The translations under genes were made by a program, and so were the position numbers. Below the pieces are notes generated by a model. The model saw only the letters and a program-made list of their open reading frames with translations. It was not told the origin of the DNA and searched no databases. Shown here in pieces: positions 42,821-51,749 of a stretch of DNA of 64,000 nt (position 1 is its first letter; every line of letters starts with the position of its first letter). The DNA is taken from the NCBI RefSeq assembly GCF_900104335.1, contig NZ_FMXT01000003.1, positions 186,001-250,000 on the forward strand. The letters run 5' to 3'. This stretch comes from Pseudobutyrivibrio sp. YE44. Its GTDB lineage: Bacteria > Bacillota > Clostridia > Lachnospirales > Lachnospiraceae.

Positions 42821-43603
42821 ATGCATACTATTATTAAAAAAGATATTAAAGAGGCATTTGAAAAGCTTGGATTAAAGAACGGTGATAATGTAATGGTACA
42901 CACATCTTTAAGTCAGCTTGGTTATGTTTGTGGCGGCGCTCAAACGGTTATAGAAGCTTTGACTGAGACAGTCGGAGAGGATGGCACTATTATGATGCCA
43001 ACTCAATCCTGGAAAAATCTTGATCCAGAGGTGGGGGTTCATTGGACTGTGGACGAAAGCGATTGGGATTTAATTCGCGAGAATTGGCCAGCTTATGATA
43101 AAGATATTACTCCAACAAATACCATGGGAGCAGTGGCAGAAATGTTCCGTTCTTGGCCAGGTTCGATAAGAAGTGATCATCCTGCAAGATCCGTGGCAGC
43201 ATGGGGGAAACAGGCAAAATATCTCACAGAAAATCACACACTTTCAAATATTTTCGGCGAAGGCTCGCCAGTTGGAAAGCTCTACGAGTTAGATGGATAT
43301 GTACTTTTGATTGGAGTGGATTATGACAAAAATACCTCCATTCATTTGGCAGATGTGAGAGCAGAGTACCCTAGCAAGCATAACTCTGTAGAACATAGCG
43401 CTATCATGGAAGATGGCAAGAGAGTCTGGAAGGCCTATGAAACTCTTTTTGTAGATGGAGAGGATTTTGTTGAAATAGGAAAGGCCTTTGAGGAAAAGCA
43501 TCAGGTTAAGAAATGTACTTTAGGTGATGCCACCTTAAGATTTATGAAGCAGCGAGAGCTTGTGGATTTTGCAGTAGAATGGATTGAGGCAAACCGTAAA
43601 TAG
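42821..43603 (+). CDS. AAC(3)-family aminoglycoside N-acetyltransferase-like protein
   Basis: This 260-residue protein belongs to the antibiotic N-acetyltransferase (AAC(3)/YokD) fold. Motifs include NVMVHTSLSQLGYVCGGAQ near residue 24, DGTIMMPTQSW, TNTMGAVAEMFRSWPGSIRSDHP and GSPVGKLYELDGYVLLIGVD. ATG 42821 is chosen since GGAGG ends 5 bases before it. Family members may confer aminoglycoside resistance, but many chromosomal ones do not. The LacI-type operator upstream ties it to sugar regulation, so an amino-sugar substrate is possible. Its stop lies inside an 11-bp perfect hairpin (43584-43594 with 43603-43613) that has no T-run on either strand. Confidence 0.85.
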   Translation: MHTIIKKDIKEAFEKLGLKNGDNVMVHTSLSQLGYVCGGAQTVIEALTETVGEDGTIMMPTQSWKNLDPEVGVHWTVDESDWDLIRENWPAYDKDITPTNTMGAVAEMFRSWPGSIRSDHPARSVAAWGKQAKYLTENHTLSNIFGEGSPVGKLYELDGYVLLIGVDYDKNTSIHLADVRAEYPSKHNSVEHSAIMEDGKRVWKAYETLFVDGEDFVEIGKAFEEKHQVKKCTLGDATLRFMKQRELVDFAVEWIEANRK

Positions 43604-43617
43604 TTTGCCTCAAAAAA

Positions 43618-44415
43618 TTAAATATATAAGTCGTGATCAGTGATTGGTTCTCTGTCAACGGCTTGTTCAATGCTCCTTAGTATTAGGGAGCATTTTTCTT
43701 TTGAAAGACTATCTATATACAAACAGTTGCGAGAACCAGCAAGCATTTCGTTTATTATGTAATCTGTTGTAACAATGTTATCAGGAAGCTTTTTTAAATC
43801 TTCCAAAGAATTAATCATTGCAACTTTTTTAAATTGTTTTTTTATGGTTGCCATGCGTTCATCATTATTAGGTGTTAGTGTGACAAAGGTATAGTCAGAG
43901 TTGAATCTGTATGATGCAGCATTTTTTATTTTATCTATGTCATCGTTAATTTGGAAAAACAGAGGATCATTTATAAATCCGTTAACAGAAAGCAAAGGAA
44001 TAAAATTGTTTTCCCCAAGCTTTTGGAAATCGGACTTTTCCATATCCATGCAAAGGATTGCAGCGGCTTGACTGTAATTGTCTTTTGAAGATGGATGAAC
44101 AAGCAAAAGCTCATAGCCATTTTCGTGAAAGAATGATGCAAGAACATTTATAGAATGCATCTCCTCAGAGAGCTTAAGCACATTGTTGTTATTATCCGAT
44201 GTGGAAAAAGCTATCAAACTCTTTTTGTTTGAAGCCAAAGCTTTTGCGGTTTGGTTAGGAGAATAGTTGAGAAGGTTAATCACGTGGAGAACCTTTTTTC
44301 TAGTTTCATCTGAAATTCTTAAATCCGTGCGTCCATTTACAACATAGGATACTGTGGCAACTGAAACACCAGCCTCTCTGGCAACATCCTTTATTGTGAC
44401 CTTCTTACCTGCCAT
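43618..44415 (-). CDS. Short LacI-family regulator
   Basis: This LacI-type repressor has a complete DNA-binding domain (TIKDVAREAGVSVATVSYVVNG, residues 7-28, and the hinge helix NYSPNQTAKALAS) but only about 200 residues of sensor domain. Its 265-residue length is well below the usual 330-340, and the sensor lacks the second half expected of a periplasmic-binding fold. There is no frameshift in view; the frame ends cleanly. It is divergent from the malto-oligosaccharide genes. An operator lies 14 bases upstream of its start, so self-regulation is likely. Confidence 0.87.
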   Translation of the reverse strand: MAGKKVTIKDVAREAGVSVATVSYVVNGRTDLRISDETRKKVLHVINLLNYSPNQTAKALASNKKSLIAFSTSDNNNNVLKLSEEMHSINVLASFFHENGYELLLVHPSSKDNYSQAAAILCMDMEKSDFQKLGENNFIPLLSVNGFINDPLFFQINDDIDKIKNAASYRFNSDYTFVTLTPNNDERMATIKKQFKKVAMINSLEDLKKLPDNIVTTDYIINEMLAGSRNCLYIDSLSKEKCSLILRSIEQAVDREPITDHDLYI

Positions 44416-44428
44416 TTACTTGCCTCCA

Positions 44429-44442
44429 TTTAAACGGTTAAT
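44429..44442. promoter_or_regulatory. LacI-type operator O2
   Basis: TTTAAACGGTTAAT lies just upstream of the lacI-type gene start and is suited to autorepression. Confidence 0.7.
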
Positions 44443-44503
44443 CCGTTGATAAATAAATTATGTGCATTAGTGTAAAAAAAGTCAATAAAATAAAATTATG
44501 CTA

Positions 44504-44532
44504 TTGACAGGATGGAAAAATGAGATTAGTAT
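44504..44532 (+). promoter_or_regulatory. Promoter of malto-oligosaccharide operon
   Basis: TTGACA (44504-44509) and TAGTAT (44527-44532) have a 17-base spacer. Operator O3 begins about 4 bases after the predicted start. Confidence 0.7.
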
Positions 44533-44542
44533 GTGATTATAG

Positions 44543-44555
44543 TTTAAACGGTTAA
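44543..44555. promoter_or_regulatory. LacI-type operator O3
   Basis: TTTAAACGGTTAA lies at the predicted transcription start region of the operon. Confidence 0.75.
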
Positions 44556-44597
44556 GCAAATCTTAAATGGGGATTTGCTTATAATTTTACGAATCTA

Positions 44598-44612
44598 TTT
44601 AAACGGTTAAAT
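44598..44612. promoter_or_regulatory. LacI-type operator O4
   Basis: TTTAAACGGTTAAAT lies about 55 bases after O3, roughly five helical turns, and 18 bases before the first start codon. Paired binding or looping is possible. Confidence 0.72.
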
Positions 44613-44630
44613 GAATTGGAGGATTTTTCT

Positions 44631-45425
44631 ATGAAAAAAAGAATGCTGGCATGTTTGTTAACTACTGTATGCGCATTAAACCTTGGAGTAATGACAGGTT
44701 GTGGACAGACAGAAGGAGCAGTTACTGAAGAGGTGAATGTGGAAAGCGCTGGAAAGCTTGATGAGCACACCGTAACCTTCTATGACACAGATGGACAGAC
44801 AGTGCTTGATACAAAAACTGTTCAGAACAAGGAGACAGTTGATAGCTACACACCTGAAAAAGAAGGTTACACCTTTGTGGGATGGTATGTATCACCAAAG
44901 CTTACACGACAGTTTGATTTCACCAGATTGATTACAGAAGACACAAGCTTATACGCAGGTTTTGTAAGTTATTCTGAGGATACAAGAACCTTTGCAATTG
45001 TAGGCTCTGGCGAATCACAGGTTTTGAAGGATTCAGACTGGGGCAAGGTAATTGGAGATGCTCAGACAATGACAAAAACTGATAACCAACAGCAAAATGA
45101 GTACACTATCACACTTGATTTACAAGAGGGAGATCAGTTCCAGTTCGCAGTTGATTCAGATTGGGCTGACCAGAGGGGCTTCGGATATTTAGAGACTGGT
45201 ATGCTTGATGGCAAGACATATTTGAAGAATGCAGGCGGACTTGGAGATACTCCTCCAGAAAAATCCAACATTCAGGTGGAGGTTGCCGGGACATATACCT
45301 TTACCCTTACAACGTATCCAGCAGAGGATGTATATGACGAAGAAAACCAGTATTACACAGAGGAAACAAAAGAGAATTTCAACTCAAATCCTTACGACAC
45401 AATTACATGGACTTATAGCAATTAA
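44631..45425 (+). CDS. Lipoprotein with InlB-like repeat and starch-binding-like domain
   Basis: This 265-residue surface lipoprotein has a signal peptide and lipobox GVMTGC ending at Cys24. Residues about 45-110 match a bacterial InlB-type beta-grasp repeat (VTFYDTDGQTVLDTKTV, EGYTFVGWYVSP). The C-terminal half (FAIVGSGESQVLKDSDWGK, QFQFAVDSDWADQRGFGYLE) looks like a carbohydrate-binding beta-sandwich, as in starch-binding modules; that is a tentative call. TTGGAGGA lies 8 bases before ATG 44631. As first gene of the LacI-controlled operon, it probably helps capture malto-oligosaccharides at the cell surface. Confidence 0.7.
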   Translation: MKKRMLACLLTTVCALNLGVMTGCGQTEGAVTEEVNVESAGKLDEHTVTFYDTDGQTVLDTKTVQNKETVDSYTPEKEGYTFVGWYVSPKLTRQFDFTRLITEDTSLYAGFVSYSEDTRTFAIVGSGESQVLKDSDWGKVIGDAQTMTKTDNQQQNEYTITLDLQEGDQFQFAVDSDWADQRGFGYLETGMLDGKTYLKNAGGLGDTPPEKSNIQVEVAGTYTFTLTTYPAEDVYDEENQYYTEETKENFNSNPYDTITWTYSN

Positions 45426-45435
45426 AGGAGATTAG

Positions 45436-47067
45436 ATGAACAGACACGCACTATTACATATTCCAGAATCCAGATATTGTTTTGCTACTGCGGTGGATGA
45501 GGTGGTTATTCGACTTCGAACCGCCAAGGAGGATGCTGCCGCAGGTCTTAAGGTTCAGCTTATTTACGGTGTAAAGTATGATTACCAAAAGGAGCGAAAC
45601 ACAGTTGATGTTCCTCTAAAATATGAGGATGAGCTTTTTGCATATTATGAGGTGAAGCTTAAGATTACAGATGTAAGATTTGTATATATTTTCAAGCTTC
45701 AGGTGGGAGCAGAAAGCTTGTATTACAGCGAGGATGGATTGACTGATACCTACAATTATGAGGAATGCTTTTACAATGTTTTTCAGTTTCCGTATATAAA
45801 CGAAAACGATGTAATGCCAATGGTGGATTGGATGCAGTCATCAGTGTTCTATCAGATTTTTGTGGATAGATTTTATAAGGGCGATGACGAGAAGGATACC
45901 TCTTATATCGATATGAAGTGGGGGGATAGGCCTACACCAAAAAGCTTTGCTGGAGGAGATATTAAGGGAATAATCAAAAAGCTTGATTATATTAAGGAGC
46001 TTGGAATTTCAGCTATATATCTCACCCCAATTTTTGAATCAGATTCAAATCATAAATATGATATAAAAAATTACAAGAAGATTGATCCACATTTTGGTAC
46101 TATTCAGGATTTAATCAACCTGGTAAAGGAGGCTCATGACAGGGGCATCAAAATTGTGTTGGATGCAGTGTTTAATCATTGCAGCTATGAAATGGAGCAG
46201 TTCCAGGATGTAATGAAGAATGGAAAAGAATCCATCTATTACGATTGGTTTTTAATTGACGGTGATAAGCCAGATATGAAAAAACGTAATTACGAATGTT
46301 TTGCATACTGTGATTATATGCCAAAGCTTAATACCGCTTGTGAGGATGTGCAGGATTTCCTTTTGGATATTGCTACTTATTGGATAAAGGTGGCAGATAT
46401 AGATGGCTGGAGATTGGATGTGGCTGATGAAGTTTCTCATGATTTTTGGCGAAGATTCAGAAAGGCTGTAAAGGGCCAGAAGTCAGATGCAGTTATTATC
46501 GGAGAAAACTGGCATGATGCTTACCCTGCCTTGATGGGAGATCAGCAGGATAGTATTATGAATTACGCATATACGAAGATTTGTCTGGATTACTTTGCAA
46601 AGGAAAGAAGTGATGCAGTTCAGACTGCTGAAAGACTTAATGCTATACTTATGAGAAATACTGAGCAGGTTAATTATATGATGCTGAATCTTCTTGATTC
46701 TCATGATACTCACAGATTCTTTTCAGAGGCAGGAAACAATAAAAAGAAGCTTGAGACAGCATTGGCATTAACCATGTTTTTCCCTGGTACACCTTGTCTA
46801 TACTATGGGACAGAACAGGCTATGGAAGGTGGTTATGATCCAGATTGCAGACGTTGTTTCAATTGGAATGAGTCGGAATGGGATAAGGAATTTCTTAACA
46901 AAGTTAAGTCCTTACTATCCCTTAAAAGAACCAATAAGGCGCTACAGTATGGGGATGTGAGTATAACTGCTGATAATAAAAAGCTTATTGTGAAGCGAAG
47001 CTTAGAAGATAAAACAATTGAGCTTGTAGTAACAAGTCCTACTGAATACGAAATTAAGGGGGTTTAG
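45436..47067 (+). CDS. GH13 cyclomaltodextrinase/neopullulanase-type enzyme
   Basis: This 543-residue intracellular alpha-amylase-family enzyme would cleave maltodextrins or cyclodextrins. An N-terminal beta-domain (residues 1-125) precedes the barrel. Motifs are WGDRPTPKSFAGGDIKGI near 162, DAVFNHCS (region I), GWRLDVADEV with nucleophile Asp328 (II), GENWHD with acid Glu357 (III), and LLDSHDTHR with Asp424 (IV). There is no signal peptide, so substrates come in through the ABC transporter encoded next. AAAGGAG lies 6 bases upstream, 10 bases after the lipoprotein gene; the binding-protein gene follows 2 bases after its stop. Confidence 0.92.
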   Translation: MNRHALLHIPESRYCFATAVDEVVIRLRTAKEDAAAGLKVQLIYGVKYDYQKERNTVDVPLKYEDELFAYYEVKLKITDVRFVYIFKLQVGAESLYYSEDGLTDTYNYEECFYNVFQFPYINENDVMPMVDWMQSSVFYQIFVDRFYKGDDEKDTSYIDMKWGDRPTPKSFAGGDIKGIIKKLDYIKELGISAIYLTPIFESDSNHKYDIKNYKKIDPHFGTIQDLINLVKEAHDRGIKIVLDAVFNHCSYEMEQFQDVMKNGKESIYYDWFLIDGDKPDMKKRNYECFAYCDYMPKLNTACEDVQDFLLDIATYWIKVADIDGWRLDVADEVSHDFWRRFRKAVKGQKSDAVIIGENWHDAYPALMGDQQDSIMNYAYTKICLDYFAKERSDAVQTAERLNAILMRNTEQVNYMMLNLLDSHDTHRFFSEAGNNKKKLETALALTMFFPGTPCLYYGTEQAMEGGYDPDCRRCFNWNESEWDKEFLNKVKSLLSLKRTNKALQYGDVSITADNKKLIVKRSLEDKTIELVVTSPTEYEIKGV

Positions 47068-47069
47068 TA

Positions 47070-48524
47070 ATGAAGAAAACAGTTGCATTGGCGTTGGCAT
47101 CCACTATGTTGATAGCCTCTTTTGTTGGATGTGGAAAATCTGAGGAGAAATCAGGTACAACAAAAGCAGGTGGAGAAAATAGTATTTTTTCAGGAGAGCT
47201 TGAGGAGAACGTAACAATCCAGGTTTTGGAAAATGACACTGCCATTTCCAAAGGATATTTTAGTCAACTTATTGATGCCTTCAATAAAGAATACGAAAAG
47301 TACGGCATAACAGCTGTGGATGCAAATATGGATCAGTATTTGGATCTTGCAAATGATGGCCCTTATGGTTATGGTCCAGACGTATTATATCAGGCAAATG
47401 ACGTAATAATGCAGTATGCCCAGGGAAAGCATATACTTCCACTTCCTGTGGAACAACTAGACTGTTATTCTCAGGTTCCTGAGGCTGCATGGGATGCCTA
47501 TAAGGTGGATGTGGATGGACAGACATACACCTGTGGTGTGCCAGTAAATGTTCAGTGCCCAATGATGTATTATCGCAAGGATCTGCTTCCAGAGGATTGG
47601 AAGGAAAACTGGGATAAGGATGGAAATGACACTCCTGATATGGTTGAAAACTGGAATGATATGTACAAATTCTCAGTTGCAAGACACTCAGAAGATTCAA
47701 ATAAGTACGGCTACATGAAATCCTTGTACGACGTATATTTTTCTAGCGGATTTCTATTCTCATATGGCGGATACATATTTGGTGATAACAACACAAACCC
47801 AGAGAATATTGGATTTGCAGCTGGTGATTCAAAAAAAGGTGCTTGGGTGTTAAGTCAGTTGGCAACTGCTATGAACGAGGATTGTATCGATGACACTATC
47901 ACTACAAATGCTTATAGCAAGCTTGCTGACGGTACATATTTTGCAACACTTTCTACACCAGATACATACACTACCTTCTATGATGAACTTGTTGGTAACT
48001 ATGAGGAGGAAGGTCTTTCAGAGGAAGATGCCAAGGCAAAGGCAGATGAAAAACTTGTTATGACCGCCCTTCCAAAGCTTCCAGAAAGTGGTGATTTATC
48101 AGATGAAAACCCATCCTTCATTGACAGTAAAATGATGGGTGGTGTAAATGGTTATGCTATAAGCTCATACACTAAGAGCCCTAACGCATGTTTAGCATTT
48201 GTGGATTTTGCGACTAAATATGAGATGATTATGCTTCGAAATGAGACCCTTGGTATTTCACCAGCCAGAGAGGATGTTGCAAAAGAAGTTGGTGGCTTAT
48301 CTCAGGAAATGTTCGCTAATCTTGAAAAAGGAAACATTGTCCTAATGCCATCGATAAAAGAGGTTGGACAAATTTGGACTCCAGGTCAGACCTTCTTCAC
48401 AGATTTGGCAAAGGACGCTTTTAGAGCTGAAACAGAAAAGAAATACAAGGATTTAGATTCTCTTCAGACAGGACTTGAGGATATGAGTCAGCAGATTCAC
48501 GATGCAATTTTCACCTTGGAATAA
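47070..48524 (+). CDS. Maltodextrin-type ABC substrate-binding lipoprotein
   Basis: This 484-residue extracellular binding protein belongs to ABC sugar uptake (family 1 type). The lipoprotein signal is ALASTMLIASFVGCGKSEEK, with the lipidated Cys at residue 21. The mature domain has typical features: QVLENDTAISKGYFSQLIDAF, GPDVLYQANDVIMQYA, and GVPVNVQCPMMYYRKDLLP. It starts 2 bases after the GH13 stop, with AAGGGGG as ribosome binding site in the end of that gene. Together with the two permeases downstream it forms a MalEFG-type importer; the ATPase subunit is not encoded here. Confidence 0.9.
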   Translation: MKKTVALALASTMLIASFVGCGKSEEKSGTTKAGGENSIFSGELEENVTIQVLENDTAISKGYFSQLIDAFNKEYEKYGITAVDANMDQYLDLANDGPYGYGPDVLYQANDVIMQYAQGKHILPLPVEQLDCYSQVPEAAWDAYKVDVDGQTYTCGVPVNVQCPMMYYRKDLLPEDWKENWDKDGNDTPDMVENWNDMYKFSVARHSEDSNKYGYMKSLYDVYFSSGFLFSYGGYIFGDNNTNPENIGFAAGDSKKGAWVLSQLATAMNEDCIDDTITTNAYSKLADGTYFATLSTPDTYTTFYDELVGNYEEEGLSEEDAKAKADEKLVMTALPKLPESGDLSDENPSFIDSKMMGGVNGYAISSYTKSPNACLAFVDFATKYEMIMLRNETLGISPAREDVAKEVGGLSQEMFANLEKGNIVLMPSIKEVGQIWTPGQTFFTDLAKDAFRAETEKKYKDLDSLQTGLEDMSQQIHDAIFTLE

Positions 48525-48534
48525 AGGGAGTAGT

Positions 48535-49854
48535 ATGACAAATAGATTTAAAACACTAATTAAAAATTTTATAGAAAGCTCTTGGCGGGTGAAGTTATCA
48601 GCAGTCCTTATGGGAGGAGCGCAAATTTCATATGGCTGTATCGGAAAGGGACTTTTGTTTTTCCTTACTGAGGTGGCTGCCGTAGCATACTTTGTAAACA
48701 GAGGAATCTCTGATATCGAAGGCTTTTTCACACTAGGTACCACCAAAGCTGATGCATGGACAGGAACCCTTGGAGACAATTCTGTGGTTATGCTTTTAAT
48801 GGGAATATTTGCCTGGATTGTTTTGGGAATATTTGTTGCCATCTATGTGACAAATTTGAAGGATGCCCTGGCAGTGGAGGCTGATGTAAAAAGCGGGAAG
48901 AAACCTAAGAGCTTTTTGACAGAACTGAAGGAGCTACTTGATAAAAAGTTTTATATAACAGTATTAGTACTTCCGGTTATTGGAGTTTGTATCTTTAACG
49001 TACTACCAATAATTTTCATGATACTGATTTCCTTTACTAATTATGGTGGGAGCATTGTCCCTCCTGAGCTTGTTGATTGGGTTGGGATAGACAATTTCAA
49101 AAAAATACTTACACTCTCAAAATTTGCGCCCACCTTTATTAGAATATTAGGCTGGAATGTTCTTTGGGCTATACTGTCTACCACATTAAACTATTTCGCC
49201 GGTTTAGGCCTGGCCCTGCTTTTGAACAAGGACTGTGTAAAGGGCAAGGCTTTTTGGAGAGCATTCCCAGTTCTAGCCTATGCCATACCAGGTTTCATTA
49301 CATTATTGGCCTTTAAATTTATGTTTTCTTACGGTGGTCCAATCAATGAAATCATAAGAATGAATGGTGGTACAGCAATAGGATTTCTTGACTTGGACGC
49401 AAAGTGGTCTGCAAGAATCATTGGATTAATAGTCAATTGTTGGATAAGTGTACCATCAATAATGCTTCTTGCAACAGGTCATTTATCCAACAGGGATATG
49501 TCCTTATATGAGGCAGCAAGAATTGATGGAGCTACTCCATTGCAGCAGTTTAAGAAGCTTACCTTGCCATTTATGTTGTTTGCCACTACGCCAGTTTTGT
49601 TAGGACAGTTTATTGGAAATTTCAACAACTTTGGTATCTTTTATTTCCTTCGAGGCGGCTTATATCTTGACGGATATTTTCTTGCCAGTGATACTGATTT
49701 GCTTATAAATTGGCTGTACAATCTTTCCATCGATAACAATTATTATTGTATAGGTGCAGCCATCAGTTTGATTATATTTGCTATTACATCAGTTATTTCA
49801 TTAGTGGTGTATGTGAATTCACCATCATTTAAGGAGGAGGACACATTTCAATGA
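48535..49854 (+). CDS. MalF-type sugar ABC permease
   Basis: This 439-residue inner-membrane permease has about eight spans. ATG 48535 is preferred over 48502 because AAGGGAG lies 6 bases before it and the earlier frame overlaps the binding-protein gene. The EAA loop contacting the ATPase reads YEAARIDGATPLQQFKKLTLP near residue 325. Like E. coli MalF, it has an extended N-terminal section with extra spans before the transport core (LPVIGVCIFNVLPIIFMILIS). Its stop overlaps the next ATG by 4 bases. Confidence 0.9.
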   Translation: MTNRFKTLIKNFIESSWRVKLSAVLMGGAQISYGCIGKGLLFFLTEVAAVAYFVNRGISDIEGFFTLGTTKADAWTGTLGDNSVVMLLMGIFAWIVLGIFVAIYVTNLKDALAVEADVKSGKKPKSFLTELKELLDKKFYITVLVLPVIGVCIFNVLPIIFMILISFTNYGGSIVPPELVDWVGIDNFKKILTLSKFAPTFIRILGWNVLWAILSTTLNYFAGLGLALLLNKDCVKGKAFWRAFPVLAYAIPGFITLLAFKFMFSYGGPINEIIRMNGGTAIGFLDLDAKWSARIIGLIVNCWISVPSIMLLATGHLSNRDMSLYEAARIDGATPLQQFKKLTLPFMLFATTPVLLGQFIGNFNNFGIFYFLRGGLYLDGYFLASDTDLLINWLYNLSIDNNYYCIGAAISLIIFAITSVISLVVYVNSPSFKEEDTFQ

Positions 49855-50690
49855 TTAAACAAAATAAAGCCTCGAAAATAATTGATGTTACTTTGACCTA
49901 TGCATGTCTTATAGCAGTAGCATTTGTCTTTTTCTTCCCTTGTCTTTGGATAGTGCTAGCATCCTTTTCAAAGTCGGGAAGTATATATTCCTTCAGAGGA
50001 TTTTTCCCTACCAGCTACAGCGTAGGAACCTTTAAAAAGTTGTTCACAGACACTACAATGTACAACTATCCTCGCTGGTTCGTAAATACGTTATTTGTTG
50101 CAGTGGGAAGCTGTTTGCTTGGAACCTTTCTCACAATTCTTACTGCATACACAATGTCTAGATTTGATTTTAAGGCAAGAAAACCAATGATGAAATCAAC
50201 TATGATTCTCAGCATGTTTCCTTCCTTTATGGGAATGACTGCAATTTATATTTTGATGACTCAGTTTGGAATGATAAATCAAATCTGGGGTTTGATATTG
50301 ATTTATGCAGCTGGAGCACCAATGGGCTACCTTACTCAAAAGGGATTTTTTGATACAATCCCAAAGGCCATTGATGAGGCTGCCAAGATTGATGGAGCAA
50401 ACGCAGCGCAAATCTTCTGGAAGATAAATTTGCCATTGTCTAAACCTATAATTGTGTATACGGCTCTTACTTCTTTCACCTGGCCATGGTCTGATTTTAT
50501 CCTTCCTAAATTACTCCTTAAAGAGAAGGATTTGTACACAGTTGCAGTCGGCTTAATGAGCCTTGATGAGACAGAATTTGCACGATTTGCAGCAGGAAGT
50601 GTATTTATAGCAGTTCCAATAGTAATCCTTTATTTTTGCCTAGTTAAAAACATGGTTAATGGAATAGCAGAAGGTGCTGTAAAGGGATAA
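49851..50690 (+). CDS. MalG-type sugar ABC permease
   Basis: This 279-residue permease has six membrane spans and is partner to the MalF-type protein. The EAA loop is IDEAAKIDGANAAQIFWKINLP near residue 178. It begins in an ATGA overlap with the upstream gene, after GGAGGAGG, and ends the operon. No intrinsic terminator is evident after it; transcription may continue toward the next promoter at 50708. As no MalK-like ATPase gene is in the cluster, it must share an ATPase encoded elsewhere (inference). Confidence 0.9.
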   Translation: MIKQNKASKIIDVTLTYACLIAVAFVFFFPCLWIVLASFSKSGSIYSFRGFFPTSYSVGTFKKLFTDTTMYNYPRWFVNTLFVAVGSCLLGTFLTILTAYTMSRFDFKARKPMMKSTMILSMFPSFMGMTAIYILMTQFGMINQIWGLILIYAAGAPMGYLTQKGFFDTIPKAIDEAAKIDGANAAQIFWKINLPLSKPIIVYTALTSFTWPWSDFILPKLLLKEKDLYTVAVGLMSLDETEFARFAAGSVFIAVPIVILYFCLVKNMVNGIAEGAVKG

Positions 50691-50707
50691 AACACTATAG
50701 TCTTACA

Positions 50708-50736
50708 TTGATTATCTGTAATTCTTCCCGTATAAT
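50708..50736 (+). promoter_or_regulatory. Promoter of yhaM-rlmD
   Basis: TTGATT (50708-50713) and TATAAT (50731-50736) have a 17-base spacer. Confidence 0.7.
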
Positions 50737-50798
50737 GAAATAAGATTTTTGCGGTTTATCCGCGCGGCTCTTATTAGGGCTTAGAAATGGAGAATTAC

Positions 50799-51749
50799 AT
50801 GAAATACATTAACACCCTCAAAGAGGGAGACAGAGGTACAGAAACATACCTTTGCAAGAAAAAGTCTCAGGGCATTTCAAAGACAGGAAAGGCATTTGAG
50901 TCACTTACTTTATGCGATAAGACAGGCACCATTGATGCCAAGATTTGGGATGTTGATTCCGAAGGCATCAGCGATTATGACGAGCTTGACTTCATCACTG
51001 TCACAGGTGATATCACCAGCTGGAATGGTGCACTTCAGTTTAATATAAAGCGCCTTCGCAAGGCCAATCCGGGAGAATTTGAGATTTCAGATTACATCCC
51101 AGCCAGTAAGAAGGACGTTGGAGAAATGTGGGCTAGCCTTACAAAGCTTATTCAGTCTGTTAAGGTTCCATACTTCAAAGCTTTACTTAACAAGTTTTTT
51201 GTTGAGGATAAGGAATTTATCGAGCAGTTTAAGTCACATTCAGCTGCAAAATCTGTTCATCACGGTTTTACAGGTGGTCTTTTAGAGCACACACTTTCGG
51301 TAGCTACAAACTGTGATTATTTTAGTCAGCAGTATCCATTCTTGGATAGAGATTTGCTCATTACAGCAGCAATCTTCCACGATTTAGGAAAGGTGAAGGA
51401 GCTTTCAGAGTTTCCTCGCAACGACTACACAGATGAGGGACAGCTTTTAGGTCACATCTATGTTGGAGCAAACATGTTGGATCGTGCCATCGATGATATC
51501 GAAGGCTTCCCAGAGGTAAAGCGCAAGGAGCTTATCCACTGTATTCTTTCACATCACGGAGAGCTTGAGTTTGGTTCTCCAAAGAAGCCAGCTATTGCAG
51601 AGGCTATCGCTCTTTCCTTTGCTGACAACATTGACGCAAAGCTTGAAACCATCTACGAGGCTCTTGAGAATGTTGAGGAAAACAACCTGACATGGCAGGG
51701 CTTCAATCGTCTTTTGGATTCAAACATTCGTAGAACAGGTAAGAATTAA
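50799..51749 (+). CDS. yhaM: YhaM-like 3'-5' exoribonuclease (OB-fold plus HD domain)
   Basis: YhaM trims the 3' ends of RNA in Firmicutes. The N-terminal OB-fold is seen as YLCKKKSQGISKTGKAFESL and TIDAKIWDVDSEG. The HD-domain metal ligands are in HHGFTGGLLEHTLSVA, IFHDLGKVKEL near residue 190 and LSHHGELEFGSPK. ATG 50799 is preferred since TGGAGA lies 6 bases before it; the ATG at 50787 has no ribosome binding site. This gives 316 residues, the usual size. The stop overlaps the rlmD ATG by one base. Confidence 0.88.
   Translation: MKYINTLKEGDRGTETYLCKKKSQGISKTGKAFESLTLCDKTGTIDAKIWDVDSEGISDYDELDFITVTGDITSWNGALQFNIKRLRKANPGEFEISDYIPASKKDVGEMWASLTKLIQSVKVPYFKALLNKFFVEDKEFIEQFKSHSAAKSVHHGFTGGLLEHTLSVATNCDYFSQQYPFLDRDLLITAAIFHDLGKVKELSEFPRNDYTDEGQLLGHIYVGANMLDRAIDDIEGFPEVKRKELIHCILSHHGELEFGSPKKPAIAEAIALSFADNIDAKLETIYEALENVEENNLTWQGFNRLLDSNIRRTGKN

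Noticed and set aside
43584-43613. Intrinsic terminator between the AAC(3)-like and lacI-type genes
   Set aside because: The 11-bp stem is perfect but neither strand has a T-run after it, so it is noted only in the gene entry.
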